Source: CAYFWF01 sp964346815 (lineage in GTDB: Bacteria; Acidobacteriota; Aminicenantia; Aminicenantales; Aminicenantaceae). Taken from it: a stretch of 64,000 bases of DNA. The position numbers and the translations under genes were made by a program. Every line of letters starts with the position of its first letter. The first letter of the stretch is position 1. Shown here piece after piece: positions 41,952 through 50,971 of the stretch. The stretch is taken from assembly GCA_964346815.1 (NCBI GenBank), contig CAYFWF010000057.1, forward strand, positions 1-64,000, in the 5' to 3' direction. The notes beneath the pieces are model-generated. The model searched no databases and had not been told where the DNA came from. It saw only the letters and a list, made by a program, of their open reading frames with translations.

Positions 41952-42632
41952 ATGAAGATTATGCTAAAAGAGAACATTGAAAATCTGGGAAAAAGAGGAG
42001 ACATTGTAGAAGTAGCCGCCGGGTATGGCAGGAATTACCTGATTCCAAGAAAACTGGCCTTAGAGGTTGTTCCTTCCAGCAGTAAGATGATCGAACTGGA
42101 ACAGAAGGTCTTAAGAAAAAAGCTGGAAAAAGAAGTCGAATCCTACCAGGGATTGATCGACAAGCTCAATCAAGTCAGCCTCACGTTTGAGAGAAAGGCC
42201 GGCGATAAGGATGTCATTTTTGGATCCGTCAGTATTGCGGATATCAAAGAGGGATTGGATAAGCTCGGATTCGACATTGAAAAAAAGAGAATTGTGCTGG
42301 ATGAACCGATCAAGAGGCTTGGAAACTATACCATACCCATCAAGGTTTTTCATGACCAACGGGCCGAGGTTAAGGTCGAGGTGAAAAAAGAGGGAGAGGC
42401 CGAAGCAGGAGAAGAAAAAGAGGTGGTTGGCGAGGAGAAGATGGAGAGAGCCTCTCAGATAGAGGAAGAAAAGGCGAAGAAAGAGGAAGAAGCTGCCGTC
42501 CAGGAGGAAGCAGAGGAGGAGCAGGCAGAGAAAGAAGCGCAAGAAGATGATTCAAAAGCAGCGCCTCTTCCGGAAGAAGAACAAAAGGAAACAGGCCAAG
42601 GGGAAACCGAGGAAGTGGAAAAAAAGGAATAG
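41952..42632 (+). CDS. rplI: 50S ribosomal protein L9 with long acidic tail
   Basis: 226 residues from the ATG at 41952 (MKIMLKENIENLGKRGD); the in-frame start at 41934 overlaps rpsR. The N-terminal RNA-binding domain (VEVAAGYGRNYLIPRKLA), connecting helix and C-terminal domain (FGSVSIADIKEGLDKLG) fill ~150 residues, the normal length. A further ~77 residues are E/K/A/Q-rich and probably disordered. Confidence 0.93.
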   Translation: MKIMLKENIENLGKRGDIVEVAAGYGRNYLIPRKLALEVVPSSSKMIELEQKVLRKKLEKEVESYQGLIDKLNQVSLTFERKAGDKDVIFGSVSIADIKEGLDKLGFDIEKKRIVLDEPIKRLGNYTIPIKVFHDQRAEVKVEVKKEGEAEAGEEKEVVGEEKMERASQIEEEKAKKEEEAAVQEEAEEEQAEKEAQEDDSKAAPLPEEEQKETGQGETEEVEKKE

Positions 42633-42650
42633 GAGAGAAAGGAAACAGCC

Positions 42651-44006
42651 GTGGAACTGGACTTGATGTTCTTAAAGAAAACGCCTCCCCACAGCATCGA
42701 GGCTGAGAAAACTGTGATCGGGGGAATTCTGATCAACAACAAAAACCTCAATATAGTCCTTTCCATCGTTTCCATCGAAGACTTCTATAAGGAGGCGAAC
42801 CAGAAAATCCTTGATAAAGTGATCCACTTGGTGGATAAAGGGCTGCCCGTGGATTTGGTCACGCTGAGTGAAGAGCTCAAAAAAGCGGGCGTTCTGGATG
42901 AGGTAGGAGGGGCCTCTTATCTTTCTTCCTTGATGGATGGCGTGCCCAAGAGCTTGAACGTCGAATACTATGCAAAGATCATAAAAGAGAAGGCTCTTCT
43001 CAGAAGACTCATCTTGTCTTCTGCGAAAATCATTTCTTCCAGTTATGAGCAGAAAGAGGATGCAGATCAACTTTTGGATGATGCACAATCCGCGATCATT
43101 GAGGTGGCTGAGCAGAGAATCAAACCCGGATTCGTTGCCGTGAGTGCTCTGACCGAGCCGGCACTCAGCATCATAGAGACTCTCCGCACCCGACAGGATG
43201 CCGTGACAGGTATTCCTACAGGCTTCCGGGATTTGGACAGCCTGACCTCTGGTTATCATGATTCCGAATTCATCGTCGTGGCCGGCCGTCCTTCTATGGG
43301 AAAAACAGCTCTTTGTTTGAACACCTCGCTGCACATTGGACTCAGAACGGATTTCTCCGTAGGCTTTTTCTCTATGGAGATGGCCAAAGAACAGATCGTC
43401 ATTCGGCTGTTGTGCGCCGAAGCACAGCTAGATATCAAAAAAGTGAGAACCGGCTTTATCGGGGAGAGAGAGTTCGAAAGGCTTAAGCTGAGTGCAGAAG
43501 AACTATCCAAGTCGAGAATCTTTGTAGACGAAACCCCGGCTCTCTCGATCATGGAGATGAAAGCTAAGGCGAGACGCTTGAAAATGGAACAGAACCTCGA
43601 TCTTGTATTTGTCGATTATATGCAGCTTATGCGGACAGGGGGTCGCTTCGAAAACCGGACGCAAGAAATATCCTATATCTCGCGTTCCCTGAAGGAATTA
43701 GCCAAAGAACTCAAGATTCCGGTGGTCGGCATCTCCCAATTGAGCCGGGCGCCAGAAAAAGGCCGGCGAGAACCTATCCCTCAACTATCGGACTTGAGGG
43801 AATCGGGGGCGATCGAACAGGATGCAGATGTGGTCATATTTATCTATCGTCCAGAGTTTTATCATCCCGATGATGAAAGCCTCCGAGGAATAGCAAAAAT
43901 CAACGTAGCCAAACAGCGGAACGGTCCTACGGGAATGGTCAACCTGGCATTCATCAGGGAATATGCACGGTTCGCAGATATGGAATTCCAAGCCTTCGAG
44001 GCTTAA
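42651..44006 (+). CDS. dnaB: Replicative DNA helicase
   Basis: 451 residues. The N-terminal primase-binding domain (PPHSIEAEKTVIGGIL) is followed by the RecA-fold ATPase with Walker A AGRPSMGKTAL, Walker B LVFVDYMQLM, VVGISQLSRAPEKR-like motif and the arginine-finger region VAKQRNGPTG. The start is a GTG at 42651 with AAGGA upstream. It is 18 bp after rplI, the conserved rpsF-rpsR-rplI-dnaB order. Confidence 0.97.
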   Translation: MELDLMFLKKTPPHSIEAEKTVIGGILINNKNLNIVLSIVSIEDFYKEANQKILDKVIHLVDKGLPVDLVTLSEELKKAGVLDEVGGASYLSSLMDGVPKSLNVEYYAKIIKEKALLRRLILSSAKIISSSYEQKEDADQLLDDAQSAIIEVAEQRIKPGFVAVSALTEPALSIIETLRTRQDAVTGIPTGFRDLDSLTSGYHDSEFIVVAGRPSMGKTALCLNTSLHIGLRTDFSVGFFSMEMAKEQIVIRLLCAEAQLDIKKVRTGFIGEREFERLKLSAEELSKSRIFVDETPALSIMEMKAKARRLKMEQNLDLVFVDYMQLMRTGGRFENRTQEISYISRSLKELAKELKIPVVGISQLSRAPEKGRREPIPQLSDLRESGAIEQDADVVIFIYRPEFYHPDDESLRGIAKINVAKQRNGPTGMVNLAFIREYARFADMEFQAFEA

Positions 44007-44007
44007 T

Positions 44008-44796
44008 ATGATCCCTCAGAGAAGACAATCCCTTTTCTTTTTTTTCCTACAGCAGATAGGAGAAGTTGGCCTTCTCTTCGGCAAGACACTGAAGGGCTTG
44101 TTCACCAGGCCGTGGGAGAAAAGAAATTTTATCCATCAACTCGAAGAAGTCGGAGTCAGATCTCTTCCCGTTGTCTCTCTCACCGCAGCTTTTGGCGGGC
44201 TTGTTTTCGGGCTCCAGACATACATCGGGTTCCATAGATACATTGGGCCAGGGTCCGAGGCCTATGGTGGGCCGATAATATCCCTTGGCCTTGCCAAAGA
44301 GTTGATACCGATTCTGGTGGGCCTGATGGTTTCCGGAAGAGTGGGTTCTTCAATGGCCGCAGAGATCGGCACCATGAGGATCACAGAACAAATCGATGCT
44401 TTGGTCAGTTTAGGTGCCAATCCTGTTCGCTATCTGGTGGTTCCCAGGATGCTCGCTTCTGTCATCATGCTTCCTTGTCTGACCCTCTATGGAGATATCA
44501 TCGGCATGTTGGGAGGGTACTTCTACAATATCTTTCTCATGGGGGTGAACAGGTATATCTATCTGAGGAACACCCTTCTCTATATGGAATTCTGGGACGT
44601 GCTGAGCGGTTTGATCAAAGCGGCCTTTTTCGGGGGGATCATAGCCATCATTGGCTGTTGGCAGGGCTTGAAGACAGAAGCGGGAGCAGCAGGAGTGGGC
44701 AGGGCGACCACAAGGGCTGTCGTCATCTCCAGCATTCTCATCCTCATATTCAACTTTTTCCTCAGCAAGGCCTTACCTGCGGATTTGGGACGATGA
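44008..44796 (+). CDS. mlaE: MlaE-type ABC transporter permease
   Basis: 262 residues from the ATG at 44008, one base after the dnaB stop. Five to six membrane helices; family motifs VVSLTAAFGGLVFGLQT, GLAKELIPILVGLMVSGRVGSSMAAEIGTMRITEQIDAL and GVGRATTRAVV. With MlaF and MlaD it moves phospholipids between the inner and outer membrane. It overlaps mlaF in an ATGA. Confidence 0.93.
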   Translation: MIPQRRQSLFFFFLQQIGEVGLLFGKTLKGLFTRPWEKRNFIHQLEEVGVRSLPVVSLTAAFGGLVFGLQTYIGFHRYIGPGSEAYGGPIISLGLAKELIPILVGLMVSGRVGSSMAAEIGTMRITEQIDALVSLGANPVRYLVVPRMLASVIMLPCLTLYGDIIGMLGGYFYNIFLMGVNRYIYLRNTLLYMEFWDVLSGLIKAAFFGGIIAIIGCWQGLKTEAGAAGVGRATTRAVVISSILILIFNFFLSKALPADLGR

Positions 44797-45539
44797 TCCG
44801 GATTGTCGATTTGCATAAGTCTTACGGAGAAAACAGAGTCCTTCAGGGTGTCGACCTGACAGTCGAGAAGGGAGAAACCTTGGTGATTATTGGACGCAGC
44901 GGTTCGGGAAAGAGTGTTCTGATTAAGCACCTGATCGGCTTGATCAGGCCCGATAGGGGGCAGATATACGTGGACGGCGTGGAGACAACCTGTTTGAAAG
45001 AAGACGAATTGGGCCAAATCCGACGTAAGTTCGCCATCCTTTTTCAAGGAGCAGCACTTTTCGACTCCTTGACCGTACTGCAAAATGTCAGGTTCGGCTT
45101 GGAAAAATACACCGATTTTTCGTCCGAGAGTATTGACGCGAGGGCCCGGGAGTCTCTCCATCTTGTGGGGTTGAGGGGAGTGGAAAATCTGATGCCCCAT
45201 GAACTCAGCGGAGGAATGAAGAAAAGGGTCGGTCTGGCCAGGGCGATTGCCTACAGGCCTGAGATCATTCTTTACGATGAGCCATCGACAGGAATTGATC
45301 CCATCAGGGCAGATGCGATCAACGATTTGATCATTCGGATGCAAAAAGAACTGAAAGTGACCTCTTTGGTCATTACTCATGATATGGTCAGCACCTACAA
45401 GGTTGCCGACCGGGTGGCCATGCTTTACAAGGGGAAGATCATCGAAACCGGGACTCCCGAAGAGATCAAAAACTCCAGAAACCCGGTTGTCCAGCAGTTC
45501 ATCAGCGGTGCGGCCGAAGGCCCGATAAAAGAATGGTGA
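44793..45539 (+). CDS. mlaF: MlaF-type ABC transporter ATPase
   Basis: 248 residues from the ATG at 44793; the frame is open 318 bp upstream but that part lies inside mlaE. Walker A GRSGSGKSVL, Q-loop FQGAALFDSL, signature LSGGMKKRVGLARA, Walker B IILYDEPSTGIDP and switch histidine ITHD. GAALFDSLTV is typical of the Mla/MCE ATPases. Confidence 0.95.
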   Translation: MIRIVDLHKSYGENRVLQGVDLTVEKGETLVIIGRSGSGKSVLIKHLIGLIRPDRGQIYVDGVETTCLKEDELGQIRRKFAILFQGAALFDSLTVLQNVRFGLEKYTDFSSESIDARARESLHLVGLRGVENLMPHELSGGMKKRVGLARAIAYRPEIILYDEPSTGIDPIRADAINDLIIRMQKELKVTSLVITHDMVSTYKVADRVAMLYKGKIIETGTPEEIKNSRNPVVQQFISGAAEGPIKEW

Positions 45540-45575
45540 GATGCACAAATATTAATTTTATCAAGAGGATTTCCG

Positions 45576-46949
45576 ATGAGCATATTCAAAAGAAAAAAGG
45601 AACAAGACCCCGGTTGTCTTGAGGATAATAAGATAAGAGCCTTCCGACAGGAAATCAAGATTGGTTTGTTCCTGGCCATCGCTCTGGCAATTATCATGTT
45701 GTTCATTTTTGTAGTGGGGGATTTGAGCACAATTTTTAAGAAAAAGGGGTATCCTCTGTACACCTACTATGATTCGGTGGCCGGATTGGAGAAGAGGACC
45801 GTCGTTCGTCTAGCCGGAGTGAAAGTTGGATACATCCAGGAGATCCGTCTCAAAGAGAGCCAAGCGGAAGTGGAGATGAGCATCGACCCCAAAGTCCAAA
45901 TCAGTCGAGATTCTAAGGCTACGTTGGCTTCTCTCGGGCTTTTAGGAGAAAAGTATGTAGAGATCCTTCCCGGTGAGGAAGACAGGATGGCTCAGCCCGG
46001 GGACACCATTGCGAGTCTTCCATCCGTCAGCTTTGATCAACTGGGCCTCATGCTTTCCTCGATAGGGGAAGAAATCAAAGGAACGAGTCAGGCCTTGAGA
46101 GAATTGTTGGGGGCAGATGAAAAACGCGGAAGCATCGGGGAAACCCTTCAAAACCTTTCCGCATTTTCGTCGGAGCTCAATGATTTTTTCAAGGAAAATA
46201 GGGCCAATTTTACCAGAAGCGTTGAGAGCTCCCGGCAGGCTATCCAAAATTTTGACTCACGAGCGGAGGCCGTTTCGGAAGAGCTGGAAGAGTTGATACA
46301 GCTTATCAGGGACACGGTAGAGGAAAACCGGGGCAAATTGAAGGGAAACATGGAAGACGTCAATGAACTTATATCCAAGATAGAAGAAGCCCTGCGAGTA
46401 CTGAACGAGTCTCTCGAGAAGTTGAATAAAGGAGAAGGAACGCTGGGCAAACTCATTCAAGATCCCGAACTCTACGAAAGAACGGAGCAGACTGTCGGCG
46501 AGATCCAGAAGATGGTTGCACCGGTTTCTTCTCTGCGGGTGAGTGCAGGATTGCGAGCCGAATACCTTCCAGATAGTGAACTGTTCAGAAGTGTCCTCTC
46601 CCTTGGACTATGGCCTGCCCCGGATAAGTTTTTTCTCGCTCAGATCGTGCACGATCCTTGGGATGACAGATTCAGGTATACGGCCCAAGGAGGTATCCGT
46701 CGGGGGGCCTTTGCTCCGAGGATTGGGCTTTTGGAATCTTCCCTCGGAGTGGGTTTGGATGTGTATACGCTTAAGGACAGATTAATCTTTTCCCTGGAGG
46801 GCTTTGATTTTAACCGAGATACGCGTCCCCGTTTCCGGCTTTGGACAACCCTTGCGGCCACGAAGTCTGTTCATCTGCTTCTGGGCTTGGACGATTTCAC
46901 TCTGGACGCAAACAGAGAATTCTATATGGGCATGAGGTTTGGATTCTGA
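45576..46949 (+). CDS. MlaD/MCE protein with C-terminal barrel-like domain
   Basis: 457 residues. Membrane helix ~28-50, MCE domain ~57-135 (YYDSVAGLEKRTVVRLAGVKVGYI, TLASLGLLGEKYVEI), a long helical coiled-coil region ~165-315, then ~140 residues of alternating strands with an aromatic C-terminus (FYMGMRFGF). The last part looks like an outer-membrane barrel or a lipid-binding sheet. Typical MlaD is about 180 residues. One base overlap with radA. It is the third gene of the mlaEFD set. Confidence 0.88.
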   Translation: MSIFKRKKEQDPGCLEDNKIRAFRQEIKIGLFLAIALAIIMLFIFVVGDLSTIFKKKGYPLYTYYDSVAGLEKRTVVRLAGVKVGYIQEIRLKESQAEVEMSIDPKVQISRDSKATLASLGLLGEKYVEILPGEEDRMAQPGDTIASLPSVSFDQLGLMLSSIGEEIKGTSQALRELLGADEKRGSIGETLQNLSAFSSELNDFFKENRANFTRSVESSRQAIQNFDSRAEAVSEELEELIQLIRDTVEENRGKLKGNMEDVNELISKIEEALRVLNESLEKLNKGEGTLGKLIQDPELYERTEQTVGEIQKMVAPVSSLRVSAGLRAEYLPDSELFRSVLSLGLWPAPDKFFLAQIVHDPWDDRFRYTAQGGIRRGAFAPRIGLLESSLGVGLDVYTLKDRLIFSLEGFDFNRDTRPRFRLWTTLAATKSVHLLLGLDDFTLDANREFYMGMRFGF

Positions 46950-48304
46950 TGAAAGCGAAGGCTGTGTTTGTCTGTCAGAGTTGTGGGTTTCATTCTCCCA
47001 AATGGCTGGGAAGATGTCCGAGCTGTGGAGAGTGGAATTCCCTCATCGAGGAAATCGAGGAAGAGATTCAGGCAGAGTACGCCTTTCCTCCTTCTGAGCC
47101 CGTCTTGTACAAAGAAATAAAAGGAGCGGAAAAGAAAAGAGCCCGCACCGGTGTCGAGGAGCTGGATCGTGTTCTGGGAGGCGGAGTGGTTCTGGGATCT
47201 CTGGTGTTGATTGGCGGAGAACCGGGTATCGGCAAATCCACGTTGCTCCTCCAAATGAGCCGGGATTTGAGCGCCAAAGGGGAGAAGGTTCTTTATGTCT
47301 CTGGGGAAGAGTCCCTGGAGCAGATCAAACTAAGGGGCGAAAGGCTCGGCCTGTCGAACGGAAATCTTTATCTCCTGGCTGAGACCAACCTGGAAAGGAT
47401 CATCGCTCAGGCAGAGCGGTTAACCCCTCAAATATTTGTGATGGATTCGGTCCAGACGATCTATTCTTCCAAGCTGTCTTCCAGCCCGGGAACCATCAGC
47501 CAGGTGCGGGAGGTCACAAATCAAGTCTTTCGTTTCGCCAAGAAGAATCAGGTCTCTTCTTTTTTGATCGGACATATCACCAAAGAGGGCTCGCTGGCTG
47601 GACCCAAATCGCTCGAGCATATGGTGGATGTGGTCCTCTATTTTGAAGGCGAGCGGGATCATAGTCACCGGGTGCTCCGGGCCTTGAAGAACAGGTTCGG
47701 TCCTATTTCCGAACTCGCCATTTTCGAGATGGAAACGCAAGGACTTCAGGTCATTTCCAATCCCTCAGCTTTTTTTCTGAAGGAGAGACCGACGGATGAG
47801 ACAGGGAGTGTCGTTGTGTGTACCATCAAAGGTTCAAGACCTTTGCTTGCAGAAGTCCAGGCTCTTGTCTCGCCTACTCTTTTTACCGGGAATCCCAGGA
47901 GGATGACCATAGGACTCGATCATTTCCGAACAGCCATGTTGTTGGCCATAATCGAGCGGAAGCTGGGTTTCGGCTTTGCCGGAGAGGACATCTACCTGAA
48001 CGTGGCCGGGGGATTGAGCTTGGATGAGCCTGCGGTGGATTTGGCCGCCATGGCGGCTGTGGTCTCCTGTTTGAAGAACAAGGCCGTTCAGCCAGATTTC
48101 GCTTTCTTCGGAGAAATCGGATTGAGCGGGGAGGTCCGCTCTGTGAGTCAACCATTGGCTCGAGTGAAAGAAGCTTTTTCGTTGGGATTTAAAACAGTCG
48201 TTTTCCCTGAAGGAAACCTTGCTCAAATCAAGAAAGAGGCCCTTCCCAAGATCGATCTGGCTGGAGTGAAAAATATTAAAGAGGCTCTGGATATAATATT
48301 TTGA
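46949..48304 (+). CDS. radA: DNA repair protein RadA
   Basis: 451 residues from the ATG at 46949 (upstream frame lies in the MCE gene). N-terminal zinc finger CQSCGFHSPKWLGRCPSC, RecA-like ATPase with Walker A GGEPGIGKST, the RadA-specific KNRFG motif and a C-terminal Lon-protease-like domain (TIKGSRPLLAEVQALVSPT, DIYLNVAGGLSLDEPAVDLA). It promotes branch migration in recombination. Confidence 0.96.
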   Translation: MKAKAVFVCQSCGFHSPKWLGRCPSCGEWNSLIEEIEEEIQAEYAFPPSEPVLYKEIKGAEKKRARTGVEELDRVLGGGVVLGSLVLIGGEPGIGKSTLLLQMSRDLSAKGEKVLYVSGEESLEQIKLRGERLGLSNGNLYLLAETNLERIIAQAERLTPQIFVMDSVQTIYSSKLSSSPGTISQVREVTNQVFRFAKKNQVSSFLIGHITKEGSLAGPKSLEHMVDVVLYFEGERDHSHRVLRALKNRFGPISELAIFEMETQGLQVISNPSAFFLKERPTDETGSVVVCTIKGSRPLLAEVQALVSPTLFTGNPRRMTIGLDHFRTAMLLAIIERKLGFGFAGEDIYLNVAGGLSLDEPAVDLAAMAAVVSCLKNKAVQPDFAFFGEIGLSGEVRSVSQPLARVKEAFSLGFKTVVFPEGNLAQIKKEALPKIDLAGVKNIKEALDIIF

Positions 48305-48329
48305 TTTATTCATTTATAAAGGTTTTAAA

Positions 48330-49319
48330 ATGGGTGTTTTAATCTTTCGGGTACTCATCATCGCTCTTATCTCCGTCACGGGATATTTTTTCCCTCCGTT
48401 CAGTCTTTCCCGCTATTATGGGATTCTGGTCGGGTTTCTCCTGAGTCTTCTCATTGTTTTCCTTGAAACCCGGATTAGGAAGAGCCAATTTAAAGTTATC
48501 TGGGGGGGCACGCTGGGAACTTTCGCAGGTGTCTTTCTCGGGTGGGGCCTGGGGGAGATTTACCAGGGCATCACACACGGCATCGGTGCCACGATGTTCA
48601 TAAGGATTTTCTTCCTGATCATCATGCCTTACATCGGCTTCTTGGTCGGCACATTGAAACATGAATGGCTGGAACCTACCTATCTTTCTAGTTTCTTCAA
48701 AGAAAAGAATGCGGGAAAGAGCTTCAAAATACTGGATACCAGCGTTATCATCGATGGCCGCATTTCCGACATCTGCGATACGGCCTTCATCGAAGGAGAC
48801 CTGATCGTTCCCCAGTTTATTCTCAAGGAGCTGCAGCTTGTGGCAGATTCTGCAGATGGCGTCAAAAGGCAAAGGGGGAGACGGGGACTGGATGTTTTAG
48901 ACCATCTCCAGAAATCATCTCAGGTTTCTGTCAGGATATCGGAGTTGGATTTTCCCGAGATCACAGATGTGGATTCCAAGCTGATCGAGCTGGCCAAGCA
49001 TTTGGATGCAAAAATCGTCACCACCGATTTTAATCTGAACAAGATTGCACAGCTTCAAGGCGTTCCGGTGCTCAACATCAACGAGCTGGCGAATGCATTG
49101 AAACCGGTCGTGCTTCCAGGGGAGACGATCAATGTTTTTATTCTCAAGGAAGGAAAGGAAAAGGACCAGGGAGTGGCCTATCTGGACGACGGAACAATGG
49201 TCGTGGTCGACAATTCCAGAAAGATGATCGGACAGAATGTCGAGATTACCGTGACATCGGTTCTCCAGACGACGGTCGGGAAGATGATTTTTGGCCGCTT
49301 CAACGAAGAAGACACTTGA
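48330..49319 (+). CDS. PIN-TRAM domain membrane protein
   Basis: 329 residues, like Bacillus YacL. Four N-terminal membrane helices (~4-110), a PIN nuclease domain (~135-250) with acidic residues in ILDTSVIIDGRI, VPQFILKELQ, DVDSKLIELAK and TTDFNLNK, and a C-terminal TRAM domain (~265-325). Conserved between radA and ispD in many bacteria. Probable RNase; the biological target is unknown. Its stop overlaps the ispD start. Confidence 0.9.
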   Translation: MGVLIFRVLIIALISVTGYFFPPFSLSRYYGILVGFLLSLLIVFLETRIRKSQFKVIWGGTLGTFAGVFLGWGLGEIYQGITHGIGATMFIRIFFLIIMPYIGFLVGTLKHEWLEPTYLSSFFKEKNAGKSFKILDTSVIIDGRISDICDTAFIEGDLIVPQFILKELQLVADSADGVKRQRGRRGLDVLDHLQKSSQVSVRISELDFPEITDVDSKLIELAKHLDAKIVTTDFNLNKIAQLQGVPVLNINELANALKPVVLPGETINVFILKEGKEKDQGVAYLDDGTMVVVDNSRKMIGQNVEITVTSVLQTTVGKMIFGRFNEEDT

Positions 49320-49984
49320 TGGATAGAGTAACGGCGATTATCGTTGCCGCAGGAGCAGGGAAAAGATTCGGTCTTGCCAAGCAGTTTGCTACCCTTAAAG
49401 GGAAGGCTGTTCTGGACAGGTGTCTGGAGAAGTTTGAGAAACACCCCGGAATCGACGATATCGTTCTCGTGTTAAAGGACACGCATCCGGATCGGGATTA
49501 TACCGGGAAGTACAAAAAGATTATATCTGTAGCCAGAGGAGGAGAACGAAGGCAGGATTCCGTTTATGCGGGATTGGGCTGCGTGGACGAGAAAAAGACA
49601 CGACTCGTTCTCATCCATGACGGGGCGAGGCCCTTGGTCGAAGAAGATTTGATCGGGCGGATCATCGAAGCCGCAGGAAAAAAAGGGGCGGTTGTACCCG
49701 TGATCCCCATGGACGATACCATCAAGCGTGTGGAAGGAGACAGAATCATCCAGACAGAGGACCGGGCCCACCTGTTCAGGAGCCAGACGCCCCAGGGTTT
49801 TTCATGTTCGCTCCTCAGAGAAGCCTTTAACAGAGCAAGAAAGGAAGGTTTTTACGGAACGGATGAGGCCTCTCTCGTGGAAAGGATAGGGAAAGAAGTC
49901 TTTGTCGTCCAGGGAGATCCAAAGAATATAAAGATCACGACTCAAGATGACCTGAGAATGGCGGAGGTTCTGATTGAAGATTAA
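49319..49984 (+). CDS. ispD: 2-C-methyl-D-erythritol 4-phosphate cytidylyltransferase
   Basis: 221 residues from the ATG at 49319. Nucleotidyltransferase motif AIIVAAGAGKRFGLAKQF, then GGERRQDSVYAGL, VLIHDGARPLV, RSQTPQGF and TDEASLVE. Third step of the non-mevalonate pathway. It overlaps ispF by 11 bp. Confidence 0.95.
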   Translation: MDRVTAIIVAAGAGKRFGLAKQFATLKGKAVLDRCLEKFEKHPGIDDIVLVLKDTHPDRDYTGKYKKIISVARGGERRQDSVYAGLGCVDEKKTRLVLIHDGARPLVEEDLIGRIIEAAGKKGAVVPVIPMDDTIKRVEGDRIIQTEDRAHLFRSQTPQGFSCSLLREAFNRARKEGFYGTDEASLVERIGKEVFVVQGDPKNIKITTQDDLRMAEVLIED

Positions 49985-50453
49985 GACCGGGCTCGGCTAT
50001 GATATCCATAGGCTCCAGAAAGGGAGAAAACTCTTTTTGGGCGGAATAGAGCTCGAATTTCCCATGGGATTGTCAGGCCACTCCGATGGCGACTGTCTGA
50101 TACATGCTGTCATCGACGCCCTGTTGGGGGCTCTGGGCGAGGGGGACATCGGACAGATGTTTCCTGATACGGATCCCCGATACAAGGATATCCGCAGCAC
50201 CGAGCTGTTAAAGCATGTGATAGGGAAATGCAGAGGCAAAGGATGGAAGGTCATCCACATCGATTCGGTGGTCATCGCCGAGCGCCCCAGGATATCCAGC
50301 TCAATCGGAAAGATGAAAGAGGTTTTGTGTCCGCTGCTTCAGATAAATGATGAGGACCTGGGAATAAAAGCAAAGACTAACGAGGGAATGGGCTTAATCG
50401 GAGGGGGAAAGGCGATTGCCGCATTTGCCCAGGCGCTTATCCAATCTCGTTAG
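49974..50453 (+). CDS. ispF: 2-C-methyl-D-erythritol 2,4-cyclodiphosphate synthase
   Basis: 159 residues. Metal site GYDIHR and HSDGDCLIHAVIDALLGA, then GDIGQMFPDTDP and the C-terminal KAKTNEGMGLIGGGKAIAAFA. The TTG at 49974 is the start, with GGAGG seven bases upstream. Fifth step of the non-mevalonate pathway. Confidence 0.96.
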   Translation: MKIKTGLGYDIHRLQKGRKLFLGGIELEFPMGLSGHSDGDCLIHAVIDALLGALGEGDIGQMFPDTDPRYKDIRSTELLKHVIGKCRGKGWKVIHIDSVVIAERPRISSSIGKMKEVLCPLLQINDEDLGIKAKTNEGMGLIGGGKAIAAFAQALIQSR

Positions 50454-50971
50454 CGCGTATCGAGAGCATTTCCAAAATCGTGATCCGTGATCAAAGATAA
50501 GAGCAATGGGGAATGTTTTCGCTCCAGTCAGATTTTATACGCCATTCCCTCACCAAACTTCTCGGCCCTGCGGAACTCCGCATGGTTATCTTTTGTTCTA
50601 CCTCATTGTTCTCTGCCCTTCTCAGGCCACTCCAGTCGATTATACCGTGCTCAAACAGTCCTCGGTTCCGACTTGGTCGGATTCCCTTGAAGTTTGACTC
50701 GGGAAGGCTAAATCTTCCGATGTCGCTCTATTCATTCCCCAATGCTCTTTCTTAGGCTTCATGCTTTTATGTAATCACGGTTTTGGAAACGCTTACGCGT
50801 GTGTCTGTTGGCTTGACTCATTTAACCACGCATTCTTATTTTTTATGCTATTTTTAGGGAAGAAAAAATCAGAGTTCATCGTCTAAATCATATTGGTCAA
50901 CTTCTAGAACGGGTAAGCGTAGGTGTTGGAACAAATAGCTCCGGAGAGAGGAGATAACGGAGGTAAAAAGA
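50454..50971. other. Long intergenic region around the IR element
   Basis: 518 bp between ispF and the sulfatase-like gene. Apart from the IR-bounded element it contains a GATC-cgt-GATC repeat near 50482 and AT-rich sequence at 50835-50870 that may hold the promoter of the next gene. I see no credible gene. Confidence 0.45.
50499..50749. mobile_element. 251-bp element with 17-bp terminal inverted repeats
   Basis: AAGAGCAATGGGGAATG at 50499-50515 and its inverse at 50733-50749 match in 16 of 17 positions. Inside are perfect hairpins: TGCGGA/TCCGCA (50569-50582), TCCGAC/GTCGGA (50667-50681) and GGAAG/CTTCC (50702-50718). All three plus-strand frames are free of stops for about 180 bases, giving three overlapping open frames without coding character. 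No clear target duplication is seen. A MITE-like element or a structured RNA gene would fit. No transposase is nearby. Confidence 0.5.

Noticed and set aside
44580..45548. 322-aa minus-strand open frame opposite mlaE/mlaF
   Set aside because: Lies fully antisense to well-supported ABC transporter genes and shows no recognisable domain; a codon-usage shadow.
50487..50755. Three overlapping plus-strand frames (67, 63 and 80 aa)
   Set aside because: All three frames open at once, no ribosome binding site, and the span coincides with the IR-bounded element; better explained as non-coding.
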